Source: Massilia sp. BJB1822
Lineage (GTDB): Bacteria; Pseudomonadota; Gammaproteobacteria; Burkholderiales; Burkholderiaceae_D
Assembly (NCBI RefSeq): GCF_013369485.1
Contig: NZ_JABWEB010000019.1
Location: 1 to 64,000, forward strand
DNA length: 64,000 bases
Direction of reading: 5' to 3'
A model generated the notes under the pieces. That model saw only the letters and a program-made list of their open reading frames with translations. It did not search any database and was not told the origin of the DNA. Positions 55,198 through 64,000 of the stretch are shown one piece after another (position 1 is the stretch's first letter; each line of letters begins with the position of its first letter). The translations under genes were made by a program, and so were the position numbers.

Positions 55198-56004
55198 TTA
55201 GTAGCTGTAGCTGGCGTAGACGGCGCCGGTGGGGCTGGTCTTGCGGAAGACGATGGGGCTGTTCTTGGCGTCGCCAAGTAGGGTCGTGACGCCGAGCATG
55301 CTGGTGACGGACCAGTTTTTGTCGAGTTTGCGCTCCCAGCTTATGCCAACTTCTGCTTCATACAGGCCAGATTTTGGCTTGTATGCGCGGTAGCCGGAGT
55401 TGGCGGATTGCACATCGCTCACGCCGTAATAGGTCTGGTTGTACTTGGCGTCGCCGAAGCTGGTGCCGGCGCTCAGGGTGACGGTGTCGCGGCCTTGGTT
55501 GTAGAGCACGCCGCTGGCGCCGATGTTCAGGGTCTTGCCGTTTTCGCGGTGGGAGATGGGCAGTTCGAGGCGGGTGCTGATTTCGAAGCCTTCGGCGATG
55601 GCGTAGCTGGCGCCGAACAGGGCCGTGGCGCTGCCCTTGATGTCGCCCATGCCGCGCAGCTTGGGCGAGCCGCTGCTGCCGCCGAATTTCTGCGTGTCTT
55701 TTTCCTTGCGCTCGCCGCGCACGCCGATGCCGGCATTCAGCGTGAGCTTGTCGAAGCTGCGGCCGTAACCGAGGCCGCGCAGGGTGCTGGCGTAAAAACC
55801 ATTGGCCATGGCATAGTCGATGCCCAGTACCGGGGCGACCTGGTTTTCGTCGGAGCCGGAGTAGCGGGGCCCGAACGCGACGCCGCCGCCCAGCGTCAGT
55901 ACATTGCCGGGCTTGGCTTCTTCGGCCTGGGCCAGCGGCGCGAGGAGCGCGGGCAGGGCGAGAACGGCGGCGGCGCCGCGCTTCAGGTGTATCCGTGATT
56001 TCAT
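55198..56004 (-). CDS. MipA/OmpV family outer-membrane protein
   Basis: 268 aa, exported (RGAAAVLALPALLAPLAQAEE). Family marks: NVLTLGGGVAFGPRYSGSDE at the start of the mature protein, PVLGIDYAMANGFYASTL, and the terminal beta-strand GAVYASYSY with a final aromatic. MipA scaffolds murein synthesis enzymes in E. coli; many relatives are just stress-induced barrels. ATG 56004 precedes the signal peptide; an in-frame start at 56088 would add a charged extension. Divergent from a two-component system that probably controls it. Confidence 0.9.
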   Translation of the reverse strand: MKSRIHLKRGAAAVLALPALLAPLAQAEEAKPGNVLTLGGGVAFGPRYSGSDENQVAPVLGIDYAMANGFYASTLRGLGYGRSFDKLTLNAGIGVRGERKEKDTQKFGGSSGSPKLRGMGDIKGSATALFGASYAIAEGFEISTRLELPISHRENGKTLNIGASGVLYNQGRDTVTLSAGTSFGDAKYNQTYYGVSDVQSANSGYRAYKPKSGLYEAEVGISWERKLDKNWSVTSMLGVTTLLGDAKNSPIVFRKTSPTGAVYASYSY

Positions 56005-56171
56005 ATTGTTGTCCAGGTCAAGTTGAAAAGGCGGTTTCGCTTTTGGGAGATGTGGAAACCGGCTGGACGGATTATCTTGTCGTTCCATGAAGGCAAACTA
56101 AGCTTTTCCTTAAGATTGCGTGAAGACCCTTCTTTATGCTTTCTTCAGCTTGCCATGGTTAAATATCATGT

Positions 56172-56855
56172 ATGAAAATCCTGCTGATTGAAGACGATTT
56201 GGACCTGGGCAATGGCGTGCGCATCGCGCTCGCCGACCAGGGCATGGACGTGGTCTGGGTGCGCCGCCTGGAGGACGCCAGCTACCAGCTGGCCAGCGAA
56301 AGCTGCGACCTGATTCTGCTTGACCTGGGCCTGCCCGACGGCGATGGCCTGACCCTGTTGAACCGTCTGCGCCGCGAGCGCCAGGATTTGCCGGTGCTGA
56401 TCCTGAGCGCGCGCGACACCTTGCCCGACCGCCTGCGCGGCCTGGATTCGGGCGCCGACGATTATCTGGTCAAGCCTTTCGAGCTGGCCGAGCTGCTGTC
56501 GCGCGTGCGCGCCCTGGCCCGCCGCAGCTATGGCTTCGACGGCGCTACCCTGGAGCTGCGCGGCCTGAGCCTGCACACGCCGACCCGGCGCGCCTCCGTG
56601 CACGGCCGTCCGCTGGATCTGACGGCCAGTGAATATGTGCTGCTGAAAACCCTGATGATGCGGGTCGACCGCGTGGTCACCCGCCGCAGCCTGGAGGAGC
56701 AGGCCTTGCCGGGCGCCCAGGCCAATGCCAGCAATTCCCTCGATGTGCATATGGCCAATCTGCGCCGCAAGATCGGCGAAGGCTATGTGCGCACGGTGCG
56801 CGGCGTCGGCTATGTGATCGACCAGCAGGCGCCCGTGGGCAGCAGCACCAAATGA
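56172..56855 (+). CDS. OmpR-family response regulator
   Basis: 227-aa regulator. Receiver: E7-D8-D9, phospho-site D51 in LLDLGLPDGDGL, K101 in DDYLVKPF. The C-terminal winged helix ends with VRTVRGVGYVID. Overlaps the kinase gene by 4 bases (ATGA). Head-to-head with mipA, with 167 bases between; regulating that gene is a reasonable inference. Confidence 0.94.
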   Translation: MKILLIEDDLDLGNGVRIALADQGMDVVWVRRLEDASYQLASESCDLILLDLGLPDGDGLTLLNRLRRERQDLPVLILSARDTLPDRLRGLDSGADDYLVKPFELAELLSRVRALARRSYGFDGATLELRGLSLHTPTRRASVHGRPLDLTASEYVLLKTLMMRVDRVVTRRSLEEQALPGAQANASNSLDVHMANLRRKIGEGYVRTVRGVGYVIDQQAPVGSSTK

Positions 56856-58255
56856 TGGGCTGGCAAAAGCTGAAGCACTGGTGGCGCTATCTGACCGAGC
56901 CGAGCCTGATCAAGCGCCTGCTGCTGGCCCAGATGGCCTTGCTGACATTATTGTGGAGCCTGGGCGTCGCTTTCGTCATCAATGAGAGCGGCAACGATCT
57001 GACCCTGATCGGCATGAACAGCATCTACGACAGCTTCGTCGAGGTGACGGACAGCCTGGAAGGCTTGCCGGAAAAGCAGCGCGCTTCGCTGGCCAAGCTG
57101 GATGGGGCGCTGCGCGACAATTACAGCGATCTGCATGAGGATACTTTCGCGCCGCGCATCATCGTCACCGGCCATGGCCGCGAAATCTACCGCAGCCCGA
57201 ACACGCCCAGCGGCCTGCTGCCCAAGCAGGTGGAAGAGATCGAAACCCTGTACAAGGATGGCCGCCGCTGGCGCGCCCGCACGCGCGCCGTGGCGCCCAG
57301 CGGCACGCGCATGACGGTGTTCGTGCCGGCCGACGCCGGGCGGATTTTCTTCACTTTCAATTCGCGCGGCTTCTATCTGTTGCCGCTGCTGATCAGCATT
57401 CCGGTGCTGCTGCTGCCGGCCTGGATCTCGATCCGCATGGCGCTGCGCCCCTGGAACCAGGTGGCGCGCGAAGTGGCATCGCGCGGGCCGCAGGATCTGG
57501 CGCCGCTGTCCTTCAAGGCGCGCCACCGCGAGCTGCTGGCCATGGTCGAGAGCATCAATAACCTGATGCGGCGCGTCAGCGACAGCGCCATCCGCGAGCG
57601 CGTCTTCATCGCCGATGCGGCGCATGAGCTGCGCACCCCGCTGGCGGCCATGAATATCAATGTGGAAGCGCTGCAAAGCCAGACCACGGACACCCGCACG
57701 CGCCAGCTGCTGAGCGGCATCCTGAGCAGCGGCGCGCGCGCCACGCGCCTGGTAAGCCAGCTGCTGATGCTGATGCGCAGCGACGCGGCGGCCCATGGCG
57801 CGGTGGAGAAGGTGGCGCTGGACGAGCTGCTGCAAGACCGGCTGGCGGCGCTCTCGGGCCTGGCCCATGTGCGCGGCGTGGAAGTGGAGCTGGCGGCCGA
57901 GGATGGCGTGCAGATCCGCGGCCAGCGCGAAACCCTGGTGTCGCTGATCGACAATCTGGTGGAAAACGCCATCAAATACAGCCCGCAGGGCGGCATGGTG
58001 AGGGTGCGGGTGCGGCGTTGCGGGCCGGAGGCGGTGCTGAGCGTGGCGGACCAGGGGCCGGGCATCGCCAGCGCCCTGCAGGAGCGCGTCTTCGACCGCT
58101 TTTACCGCGATCCGAACCAGACCCAGAGCGGCAGCGGCCTGGGACTGGCCATCGTCAAGGCGGCGGTGGAGCAGCATGGCGGCGACATCCGCCTCGATTC
58201 GACCGGCCGCGGCCCGGGCCTGCTGGCCACGGTCAGGCTGCCGCTGGCGGCCTGA
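56852..58255 (+). CDS. sensor histidine kinase
   Basis: 467-aa inner-membrane kinase. Two membrane segments (LLLAQMALLTLLWSLGVAFV and LLPLLISIPVLLLPAWIS) flank a periplasmic domain of about 130 residues. Phospho-site H258 in DAAHELRTPLAAMN; ATPase motifs NLVENAIKYSP, VADQGPGIA and GSGLGLAIV. Pairs with the regulator whose stop it overlaps; its 3' end converges on the PilZ gene 24 bases away. Confidence 0.93.
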   Translation: MMGWQKLKHWWRYLTEPSLIKRLLLAQMALLTLLWSLGVAFVINESGNDLTLIGMNSIYDSFVEVTDSLEGLPEKQRASLAKLDGALRDNYSDLHEDTFAPRIIVTGHGREIYRSPNTPSGLLPKQVEEIETLYKDGRRWRARTRAVAPSGTRMTVFVPADAGRIFFTFNSRGFYLLPLLISIPVLLLPAWISIRMALRPWNQVAREVASRGPQDLAPLSFKARHRELLAMVESINNLMRRVSDSAIRERVFIADAAHELRTPLAAMNINVEALQSQTTDTRTRQLLSGILSSGARATRLVSQLLMLMRSDAAAHGAVEKVALDELLQDRLAALSGLAHVRGVEVELAAEDGVQIRGQRETLVSLIDNLVENAIKYSPQGGMVRVRVRRCGPEAVLSVADQGPGIASALQERVFDRFYRDPNQTQSGSGLGLAIVKAAVEQHGGDIRLDSTGRGPGLLATVRLPLAA

Positions 58256-58279
58256 GTTTCCGCAGGGAGACGGTGGGGA

Positions 58280-59032
58280 TCAGCGGCGGCGGTTGCCGTT
58301 CAGCTGTTCCAGCACCTGATCGATTTCGGCGCGCAGGTGCGGCGCCATATTGGTGAACTGGCAGCCGATCTGCACCTGCTCGCCGAGCAGGAAGGAGCGG
58401 TAGTGGCGCGACAGGCGGATTTCCAGGTCGCAGATGATGACGCGCTGCGGCCCCATTTCCAGTCTCACCCTTTGCAGCTTGCGGCCCACATGCAGGCCGA
58501 CCGCGTCGCGCGGGGCGCAGCGCATGCCGATGCCGCCGGCGGAAAAATCATACAACTGCATCTCGTAGGGCTTGCCGTTCAGGACGAAGGAGGCCGTGTG
58601 GTAGGTGCCGAGCGGGGTTTCCAGCCGTGCGGCGGCGCGCCGGTTGAGCACCGTGCACTTGTCGGGGAATTCGGCCGGAATCAGGGTCGGCTGTTCGGCC
58701 AGGCTGTTCCAGTGCGGATCGTGCAGCTTGAACTGCAGCTTGGCGCTGCGCAGCCAGGTGACGAAGGTGGCGTCGCCCGGCGGCAGATAATTGCCTTCAT
58801 TGAGCTGGATGACGAAGCGGAAGCGCTCCCGGTCGACCGAGGCAATGCGCGCCATCACCACCTCGGTGCTGGACGAGGGATAAATCGAAATGGCGTCGCC
58901 ATTCTCGGCCAGAATGGCCAGGGCATCGGCGATATCTTCCGGTTCGACCATCTCGTGCGGCTTGGAGCCGGAGGCAATCGGTTCCACCGCATCGGCGAGA
59001 CGGGGTGGTCCCTTGCGGAAATCGTTTGGCAT
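58280..59032 (-). CDS. YcgR-like PilZ-domain flagellar brake protein
   Basis: 250 aa. The N-terminal half looks like the YcgR domain (DAISIYPSSSTEVVMARIAS, FVIQLNEGNYLPPG). The C-terminal PilZ domain carries a c-di-GMP-binding arginine motif (RRAAAR) and YDFSAGGIGMRC (D/NxSxxG). YcgR slows the flagellar motor when c-di-GMP is high. ATG 59032 opens with MPNDFRKGPPRL; a longer frame to 59140 has no better support. With the GGDEF-EAL protein at 15.8 kb it is the second clear c-di-GMP component in the window. Confidence 0.87.
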   Translation of the reverse strand: MPNDFRKGPPRLADAVEPIASGSKPHEMVEPEDIADALAILAENGDAISIYPSSSTEVVMARIASVDRERFRFVIQLNEGNYLPPGDATFVTWLRSAKLQFKLHDPHWNSLAEQPTLIPAEFPDKCTVLNRRAAARLETPLGTYHTASFVLNGKPYEMQLYDFSAGGIGMRCAPRDAVGLHVGRKLQRVRLEMGPQRVIICDLEIRLSRHYRSFLLGEQVQIGCQFTNMAPHLRAEIDQVLEQLNGNRRR

Positions 59033-59212
59033 TGGATCGTTCACGACGGCTAACTTTGCATCAGATAGGGTTTGCGCCCTCCAGCAGGGCACCGCTTTAA
59101 TCTTACAGGCTTCCGGCGGGCTTGGCTTGCCAAACAGCAAGAAAATCCGCCTTGTCGCCGATAAAAAACAGAGAAACGTTGTAAATTACACTAGTTTACT
59201 GCGTTTTTGCTA

Positions 59213-59962
59213 TCAAAACCGCTCATCGGGATGCAAGTAACGCCACTGGCCCTGGGGCAGATCGCCCAGCTTGACCTTGCCGATGCGGACCCGTTTCAAG
59301 CCTATCACCTTCAGGCCCACCATATCGCACATGCGGCGGATCTGGCGCTTGCGGCCCTCGCGCAGGGTGAAGCTGAGCTGGTCGTCGTTCTGCCAGCGCA
59401 CCTTGGCCGGCAGCAGCGGCTTGCCGTCCATCCACAGGCCGTGGTTGAGCTTTTTCAGGTCGGTGTCGGGCAACTTGCCGGGCTTGCTGTATTGCACGCG
59501 CACCAGGTATTCCTTGTCGATCTCGGTATCGTGGCCGATCAGGTGCTTGGCGATGCGCCCGTCCTGGGTCAGCACCAGCAGGCCGACCGAGTCGATGTCG
59601 AGGCGGCCGGCCGGCACCAGGCTGCGCAGCTGGGTCGGGTGGAACTGCTCGGGCGAGGGATCGTCGGCCCAGCGGTTTTCCGGCTTGATCAAGGCCACGG
59701 CCGGGGTATACCCATCTTCGGCCTGGCCGCTGACGTAGCCGACCGGCTTGTTGATCAGGATGGTCACGCGTTTCGATTGTTCGGCCGCGGCCTGGCGCTC
59801 GACGGTGACGCGCTGGCTGGGGTAGACCTTGGTGCCCAGTTCGGACACCACTTTGCCGTCGACCCGCACCCAGCCTTTGGCGATCCATTCATCGGCTTCG
59901 CGGCGGGAGCACAGGCCCAGTTCGGACATGCGTTTGGACAGGCGTAATAATTCTTCAGACAT
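59213..59962 (-). CDS. RluF-like rRNA pseudouridine synthase
   Basis: 249-aa enzyme of the RsuA/RluB/E/F family that isomerises uridine in rRNA. An N-terminal S4 domain (LLRLSKRMSELGLCSRREAD), then INKPVGYVSGQ, catalytic Asp in PAGRLDIDSVGLL, and EGRKRQIRRMCDMVGLKV. These match RluF more than RsuA, hence a likely 23S rRNA target. Its ATG overlaps the glnD stop by one base (TGATG), so it is translated with glnD. Confidence 0.9.
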   Translation of the reverse strand: MSEELLRLSKRMSELGLCSRREADEWIAKGWVRVDGKVVSELGTKVYPSQRVTVERQAAAEQSKRVTILINKPVGYVSGQAEDGYTPAVALIKPENRWADDPSPEQFHPTQLRSLVPAGRLDIDSVGLLVLTQDGRIAKHLIGHDTEIDKEYLVRVQYSKPGKLPDTDLKKLNHGLWMDGKPLLPAKVRWQNDDQLSFTLREGRKRQIRRMCDMVGLKVIGLKRVRIGKVKLGDLPQGQWRYLHPDERF

Positions 59963-62544
59963 CAGATTTTCAAAGCTTCCAGTAAATCGGTTTCCAGCTG
60001 CAGCTGGAGGCGGGCATTGGCCAGGGCGGCGCCGTCGACGAGGAAGACGTCTTCCACCCGTTCGCCCAGGGTCATGATCTTGGCCGTATGCAGATTGATC
60101 TTGTAGCGGCTCAGCACCGTGGCGATGGAGTACAGCAGGCCGGGACGGTCGTTGGCGGTGACCGAGAGCAGATAATACTGGCCGCGCTCGTCCGGCCGCA
60201 AGTCCACGCTGGGCTGCAGCGGGAAGGTGCGCGACAGGCGCGACAGCCGTCCCTTGCCCGGCGCCGACAGCGGGCCGGCCGCTTCCAGCAGCGCGCACAG
60301 CTCATGCTCGATCAGGTTGATGATGTCGCGGTAGCTCTTGGCGAAGTTCTGCTCCGTGACCAGGAAGGTGTCGAGCGCGTAGCCGTGGCGCGTGGTGTGG
60401 ATTTTCGCATCGAGGATGCTGAAATTCTTGCGGTCGAAATAGCCGCAGATGCGCGCGAACAGGTCGGGCTGGTCGGGAATGTAGACCGCCACCTGCAAGC
60501 CTTCGCCGATCGGCGCCAGGCGGCACTTGACCACCGGCTGGCCGCTGTTCAGGCGGTCGTACAGGGCGCGCGTCTGCCAGGCGATGTCGGAGGCGTCATG
60601 GCGCAGGAAGTAGGCCACGTCCAGCTGCTGCCACAGCGCTTCGTGCGCGTCGGGCGGCAGGCCATACAGGCGCAGGGTGGCCAGTGCTTCCTGCTGGCGG
60701 TTTTTCAGCTCGCGGTCGGCCGACGGCGGCTCGCCGCCCAGCACGCGCAAGGTCATGCGGTACAGGTCTTCCAGCAGCTTGGCCTTCCAGGCATTCCACA
60801 CCTTCGGGCTGGTGCCGCGGATATCGGCCACCGTCAGCAGGTACAGGGCGGTCAGGTGGCGCTCGTCGCGCACCAGGCGGGCGAAGGCGGCGATCACGTC
60901 GGGATCGGACAGGTCCTGCTTCTGCGCCACCTGGGACATGGTCAGGTGCTGCTCGACCAGGAACACCACCAGCTCGGTCTCGTCCTTGCCCATGCCGTGG
61001 TCCTGGCAGAACTGGACGGCATCGACCCGGCCCAGCTTGGAATGGTCGCCGCCGCGGCCCTTGGCGATATCGTGGAACAGGGCCGCCACGTACAGCAGCC
61101 AGTGCTGCGGGAAGTTCGCCATCAGCTGGCTGCAGAAGGGGTATTCGTGGGCGTGCTCGGTCATCGTGAAGCGGCGCATATTGCGCACCACCATCAGGAT
61201 GTGCTGGTCCACCGTGTAGACGTGGAACAGGTCGTGCTGCATCTGGCCCACGATCTTGCGGAAATTGGGCAGGTAGCGGCCCAGGATGGACAGCTCGTTC
61301 ATGCGCCGCAGCGCGTGGATGATGCCGACCGGCGCCTGCAGGATGCGCAGGAAGTAGGCGCGGTTGACCGGATCGTTGCGGAAGCCGGCGTCGATCTTGA
61401 AGCGCTCGTGCCACAGGGCGCGCATGGTGCGCGCCGCCATGCCCTTGATGGCGGGGCGTTCCGTCATCAGCACGAACACTTCCAGCATGGCCGACGGCGT
61501 TTTCTCGAAGGTGTCGTCGTCGACGATGTCGATGAAGCCGTCCACCTCGGCAAAGCGGGCGTTGATGGGATGCGCCTCGCCGTTCTGCGGGAACAGCTGG
61601 GCTTCGATATTCTGCAGCAGGATGGTATTCAGCTGGGTCACGGCCTTGGCCGCCCAGTAGTAGCGCTGCATCAGGTATTCGCTGGCGCGCCGCATATGCG
61701 GGCCGCTGCCGGTGGCTTGCAGGCCCAGGGTTTCGGCAATCGCGGTCTGCACGTCGAATACCAGGCGGTCTTCGCGCCGGCCGGCATGCAGGTGCAGGCG
61801 CACGCGGATATCCTTGAAGGCGCGTTCCTTTTCCATCAGCTGGCGCGCCTCGGTCTGGGTGATCAGGCCGCGCGTGGCCAGGGTGCGCCAGGAGTTGGCC
61901 AGGCCGGCGGCCTTGGCCAGCCACAGGATCACCTGCAGGTCGCGCAGGCCGCCCGGGCTTTCCTTGCAGTTCGGCTCCAGCGCGAAAGGCGTGTCTTCGT
62001 ATTTGGCGTGGCGCTGGCGCATTTCCAGCATCTTGGCGTTGAAGAAGGCTTGCGCGTCCATGGCCGCGTCGTAGCGCTGCTGCAGCTCTTCGAACAGGGC
62101 GCGCTCGCCCGTCACCAGGCGCGCTTCGAGCAGGCTGGTTTGCACCGTGATGTCGGCCTTCGACTCGCTCAGGCATTCGTCCACGGTGCGGATGCTGTGG
62201 CCCACTTCCAGCCCCAGATCCCACAGCAGCTGCACCAGTGCCTCCAGGCGCCGCCGCGTGGCGTCGTCCGGCGCCTGGTGCAGCAGGATCAGGACATCGA
62301 CGTCGGAATGGGGGAACAGTTCGCCGCGGCCGTAGCCGCCCACGCCGACCAGGGCGGTGCGCGCCGGCAGGCCGGCCGCTTCCCAGGCGGTGGTGAGCAC
62401 CGCGTCGACGCTCTGGCGCAGGCTGCGCAGCAGCTTTTCCGGCTTGCCGTCGGCCTGGAAGGTGGCGACCACCTGCAGGCGGTCGGCCTTGAGGCGGGCC
62501 TTGAGCTGGTCCCGCAGATCATTCTTCATCGCGGCATGCGGCAT
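59962..62544 (-). CDS. glnD: bifunctional uridylyltransferase/uridylyl-removing enzyme
   Basis: 860-aa nitrogen sensor that uridylylates PII when glutamine is low and reverses this when glutamine is high. Nucleotidyltransferase motif GVGGYGRGELFPHSDVDVLI, HD hydrolase motif VAALFHDIAKGRGGDHSKLG, and two C-terminal ACT domains (VAVYIPDQPDLFARICGYF, VTANDRPGLLYSIATVLSR). ATG 62544 is chosen; ATG 62529 is also in frame, and the longer apparent frame enters map. Lies 5 bases after map and is coupled to rluF-like. Confidence 0.96.
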   Translation of the reverse strand: MPHAAMKNDLRDQLKARLKADRLQVVATFQADGKPEKLLRSLRQSVDAVLTTAWEAAGLPARTALVGVGGYGRGELFPHSDVDVLILLHQAPDDATRRRLEALVQLLWDLGLEVGHSIRTVDECLSESKADITVQTSLLEARLVTGERALFEELQQRYDAAMDAQAFFNAKMLEMRQRHAKYEDTPFALEPNCKESPGGLRDLQVILWLAKAAGLANSWRTLATRGLITQTEARQLMEKERAFKDIRVRLHLHAGRREDRLVFDVQTAIAETLGLQATGSGPHMRRASEYLMQRYYWAAKAVTQLNTILLQNIEAQLFPQNGEAHPINARFAEVDGFIDIVDDDTFEKTPSAMLEVFVLMTERPAIKGMAARTMRALWHERFKIDAGFRNDPVNRAYFLRILQAPVGIIHALRRMNELSILGRYLPNFRKIVGQMQHDLFHVYTVDQHILMVVRNMRRFTMTEHAHEYPFCSQLMANFPQHWLLYVAALFHDIAKGRGGDHSKLGRVDAVQFCQDHGMGKDETELVVFLVEQHLTMSQVAQKQDLSDPDVIAAFARLVRDERHLTALYLLTVADIRGTSPKVWNAWKAKLLEDLYRMTLRVLGGEPPSADRELKNRQQEALATLRLYGLPPDAHEALWQQLDVAYFLRHDASDIAWQTRALYDRLNSGQPVVKCRLAPIGEGLQVAVYIPDQPDLFARICGYFDRKNFSILDAKIHTTRHGYALDTFLVTEQNFAKSYRDIINLIEHELCALLEAAGPLSAPGKGRLSRLSRTFPLQPSVDLRPDERGQYYLLSVTANDRPGLLYSIATVLSRYKINLHTAKIMTLGERVEDVFLVDGAALANARLQLQLETDLLEALKI

Positions 62545-62549
62545 TGTCT

Positions 62550-63371
62550 TCAGGCTGCAGCGGCCTGTGCGTCCAGGATGAAAGCGGGCGGCGGCGGGCT
62601 GCCGGCCGACAGGGTCAGCACTTCGTAGCCGGTTTCGGTCACGAGGATGGTGTGTTCCCACTGGGCCGACAGGCTGCGGTCCTTGGTCTTGATGGTCCAG
62701 CCGTCGCCCATTTCGCGGATTTCGCGGCGGCCGGCGTTGATCATCGGCTCGATGGTGAAGATCATGCCCGGCACCAGCTCGTCCAGCGTGCCTGGGCGGC
62801 CATAGTGCAGCACCTGCGGCTCTTCGTGGAAGACCTTGCCGATGCCGTGGCCGCAGAATTCGCGCACCACGCTGTAGCCGGCTTTTTCCGCATGCACCTG
62901 GATGGCGTGGCCGATATCGCCCAGGTGGGCGCCCGGCTTCACCTTGGCGATGCCCAGCCACATGCACTCGTAGGTGATGTCGGACAGGCGGCGCGCCAGG
63001 ATCGACGGTTCGCCGATGAAGAACATGCGGCTGTTGTCGCCGTGGTAGCCATCCTTGATGACGGTGATGTCGAGGTTGACCACGTCGCCGTTCTTGAGCA
63101 CCTTGTCGCCCGGGATGCCGTGGCAGATCACGTCGTTGACCGAGGTGCAGATGGCTTTCGGATACGGGGTGTAGCCAGGCGGGCAGTAGTTCAGCGGGGC
63201 GGGGATGGTGCCTTGCACATTGACCATGTACTCATGGCACAGGCGGTCCAGTTCGCCCGTGGTGACGCCGGGTTTGACGAAGGGGGTGATGTAGTCGAGT
63301 ACTTCGCTGCCAAGGCGGCCGGCGATGCGCATGCCTTCGATGTCCTCGGGGCTCTTGATGGATATGGTCAT
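62550..63371 (-). CDS. map: methionine aminopeptidase, type I
   Basis: 273-aa metalloenzyme that removes the initiator methionine. Metal ligands and active site are in ICHGIPGD, VNLDITVIKDGYHGDNSRMF (the two Asp), GHGIGKVFHEEPQVLHYG (His), FTIEPMIN (Glu) and WEHTILVTETGYEVLT (Glu). Length is about 10 residues over E. coli Map, owing to an Ala-rich tail. Precedes glnD, an order common in betaproteobacteria. Confidence 0.97.
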   Translation of the reverse strand: MTISIKSPEDIEGMRIAGRLGSEVLDYITPFVKPGVTTGELDRLCHEYMVNVQGTIPAPLNYCPPGYTPYPKAICTSVNDVICHGIPGDKVLKNGDVVNLDITVIKDGYHGDNSRMFFIGEPSILARRLSDITYECMWLGIAKVKPGAHLGDIGHAIQVHAEKAGYSVVREFCGHGIGKVFHEEPQVLHYGRPGTLDELVPGMIFTIEPMINAGRREIREMGDGWTIKTKDRSLSAQWEHTILVTETGYEVLTLSAGSPPPPAFILDAQAAAA

Positions 63372-63473
63372 TTCGCTTGTAATCTCGGTTTTGCTCAGTA
63401 TTGGCGGAAGGGCGCGCGGCGCGCCCGCAATAGCGAGATTATAAACGAGGCCGGGGCAGGGCGGCGGAGGAGA

Positions 63474-64000
63474 TCAGCCCTTGCGGCGCAGGCGCCAGGC
63501 GCCCAGCAGACCGAGGCCGCCCAGCAGCATCAGCCAGGTGGATGGCTCGGGCACTGGCGAGACCGGGTCGATAGGGGTGATTGGATTGCCGTGGCTGTTG
63601 CGGCTGAAAATATCGCGTTTGGGGTCGTCGTCGCCTTCAATAAAGCCGATCAGGTCGCCCGGTTCGGCGTGGTGGCCAGGCTGGAAATTGCCGCCATTGA
63701 CCGGTGCTTCGTCCAGCAGCGCGGCCAGGGCGTCGGTGACGTCGGCCTCGATTTCGCGCGCATCGTCGCGCACATCCTCGTCCAGACCGGGGTCGCCCGG
63801 CGTGACCAGCTTGGGCAGCTTTTTCTTCTGTGCCAGCGGGGCGGCGGCCAGCGGCTTGCGCGTGATGCGGCTGATGTTGTTGCAGATCTTCGGCACAATG
63901 ATGCAGTGCTCGCCTTCGCAATAGATGGCGGCCGGTTCAAGGCGTTCCGGCGCCCATTTGCTGCGCGTGACTTCGCCGCAGACGGTGCGGGCGGCAAAGT
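63474..64000 (-). CDS. PEP-CTERM sorting domain protein, 5' end outside window
   Basis: The frame is open from the window edge to a stop at 63474, at least 175 residues. The C-terminus is a textbook PEP-CTERM signal: VPEPSTWLML, a hydrophobic LLGGLGLLGAWRL stretch, then RRKG, which directs cleavage by an exosortase and surface or matrix delivery. Before it is an acidic segment (DPGLDEDVRDDAREIEADV). Near the window edge, the Cys-containing stretches RTVCGEVTRSKW, IYCEGEHCIIVPKIC suggest disulphides. An internal GTG at 63896 is not a credible start, as the frame continues upstream. Function unknown. Confidence 0.82.
   Translation of the reverse strand, partial: FAARTVCGEVTRSKWAPERLEPAAIYCEGEHCIIVPKICNNISRITRKPLAAAPLAQKKKLPKLVTPGDPGLDEDVRDDAREIEADVTDALAALLDEAPVNGGNFQPGHHAEPGDLIGFIEGDDDPKRDIFSRNSHGNPITPIDPVSPVPEPSTWLMLLGGLGLLGAWRLRRKG

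Noticed and set aside
60088..62628. An 846-codon + strand frame
   Set aside because: Antisense to glnD; no recognisable motifs.
63410..63426. GGGCGCGC-G-GCGCGCCC inverted repeat as a terminator after the PEP-CTERM gene
   Set aside because: A strong hairpin but no T-run on either strand; it may be chance in GC-rich DNA.

Overview
The window looks like chromosome of a GC-rich betaproteobacterium of the Oxalobacteraceae, most likely the Massilia/Duganella/Telluria/Janthinobacterium group. The inference rests on high GC in most genes, a complete type IV minor pilin/PilY1 cluster, a smc-zipA-ligA block, a DUF1631 protein, a PEP-CTERM protein, a tandem glycine riboswitch before gcvTHP, and short GTCCACC-type palindromic repeats. 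No phage, transposon, CRISPR array, rRNA or tRNA was recognised.

Layout. 1-5.9 kb: end-truncated chemoreceptor, GNAT acetyltransferase, LysR/LysE divergent pair, TctDE-like two-component system. 6.0-13.9 kb: pilE-fimT-pilV-pilW-pilX-pilY1, tightly packed on the + strand. 14.0-15.7 kb: prfC. 15.8-20.3 kb: a minus-strand operon of TonB-dependent receptor, YfiR-like periplasmic protein and CHASE8-GGDEF-EAL enzyme, which reads as an envelope-to-c-di-GMP signalling unit. 20.5-28.2 kb: an accessory patch with a cupin, a small membrane protein, an AT-rich gene for a winged-helix/nSTAND-type ATPase/TPR protein with a small overlapping gene, and two divergent genes of unknown function. 28.4-32.2 kb: mgtA and an outer-membrane-type gene behind a long leader that can fold in two mutually exclusive ways. 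32.2-37.1 kb: the glycine cleavage operon gcvT-gcvH-gcvP under a tandem glycine riboswitch with a clear sigma-70 promoter. 37.1-43.5 kb: ClpP-like protease, tiny hydrophilic protein, a hairpin-dense intergenic region, DUF1631 protein, protein tyrosine phosphatase, serine hydrolase, PAP2-like membrane protein. 43.6-52.2 kb: smc-zipA-ligA-galU-def housekeeping run. 52.3-58.3 kb: OPT transporter and aldo/keto reductase, then MipA opposite a second two-component system. 58.3-64 kb, all minus strand: YcgR-like PilZ protein, RluF-like pseudouridine synthase, glnD, map, and a PEP-CTERM protein running off the end.

Points of most interest: the mosaic nSTAND-type gene and its divergent unknown neighbours; the switch-like leader before mgtA; the hairpin cluster at 37.98-38.20 kb; palindromic repeats found only in the three roomy convergent intergenic gaps, with inner stems that differ between copies but stay paired; and the TonB/YfiR/c-di-GMP operon with a perfect 16-bp palindrome before it. 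Function and family calls come from reading motifs by eye; no database search was possible.
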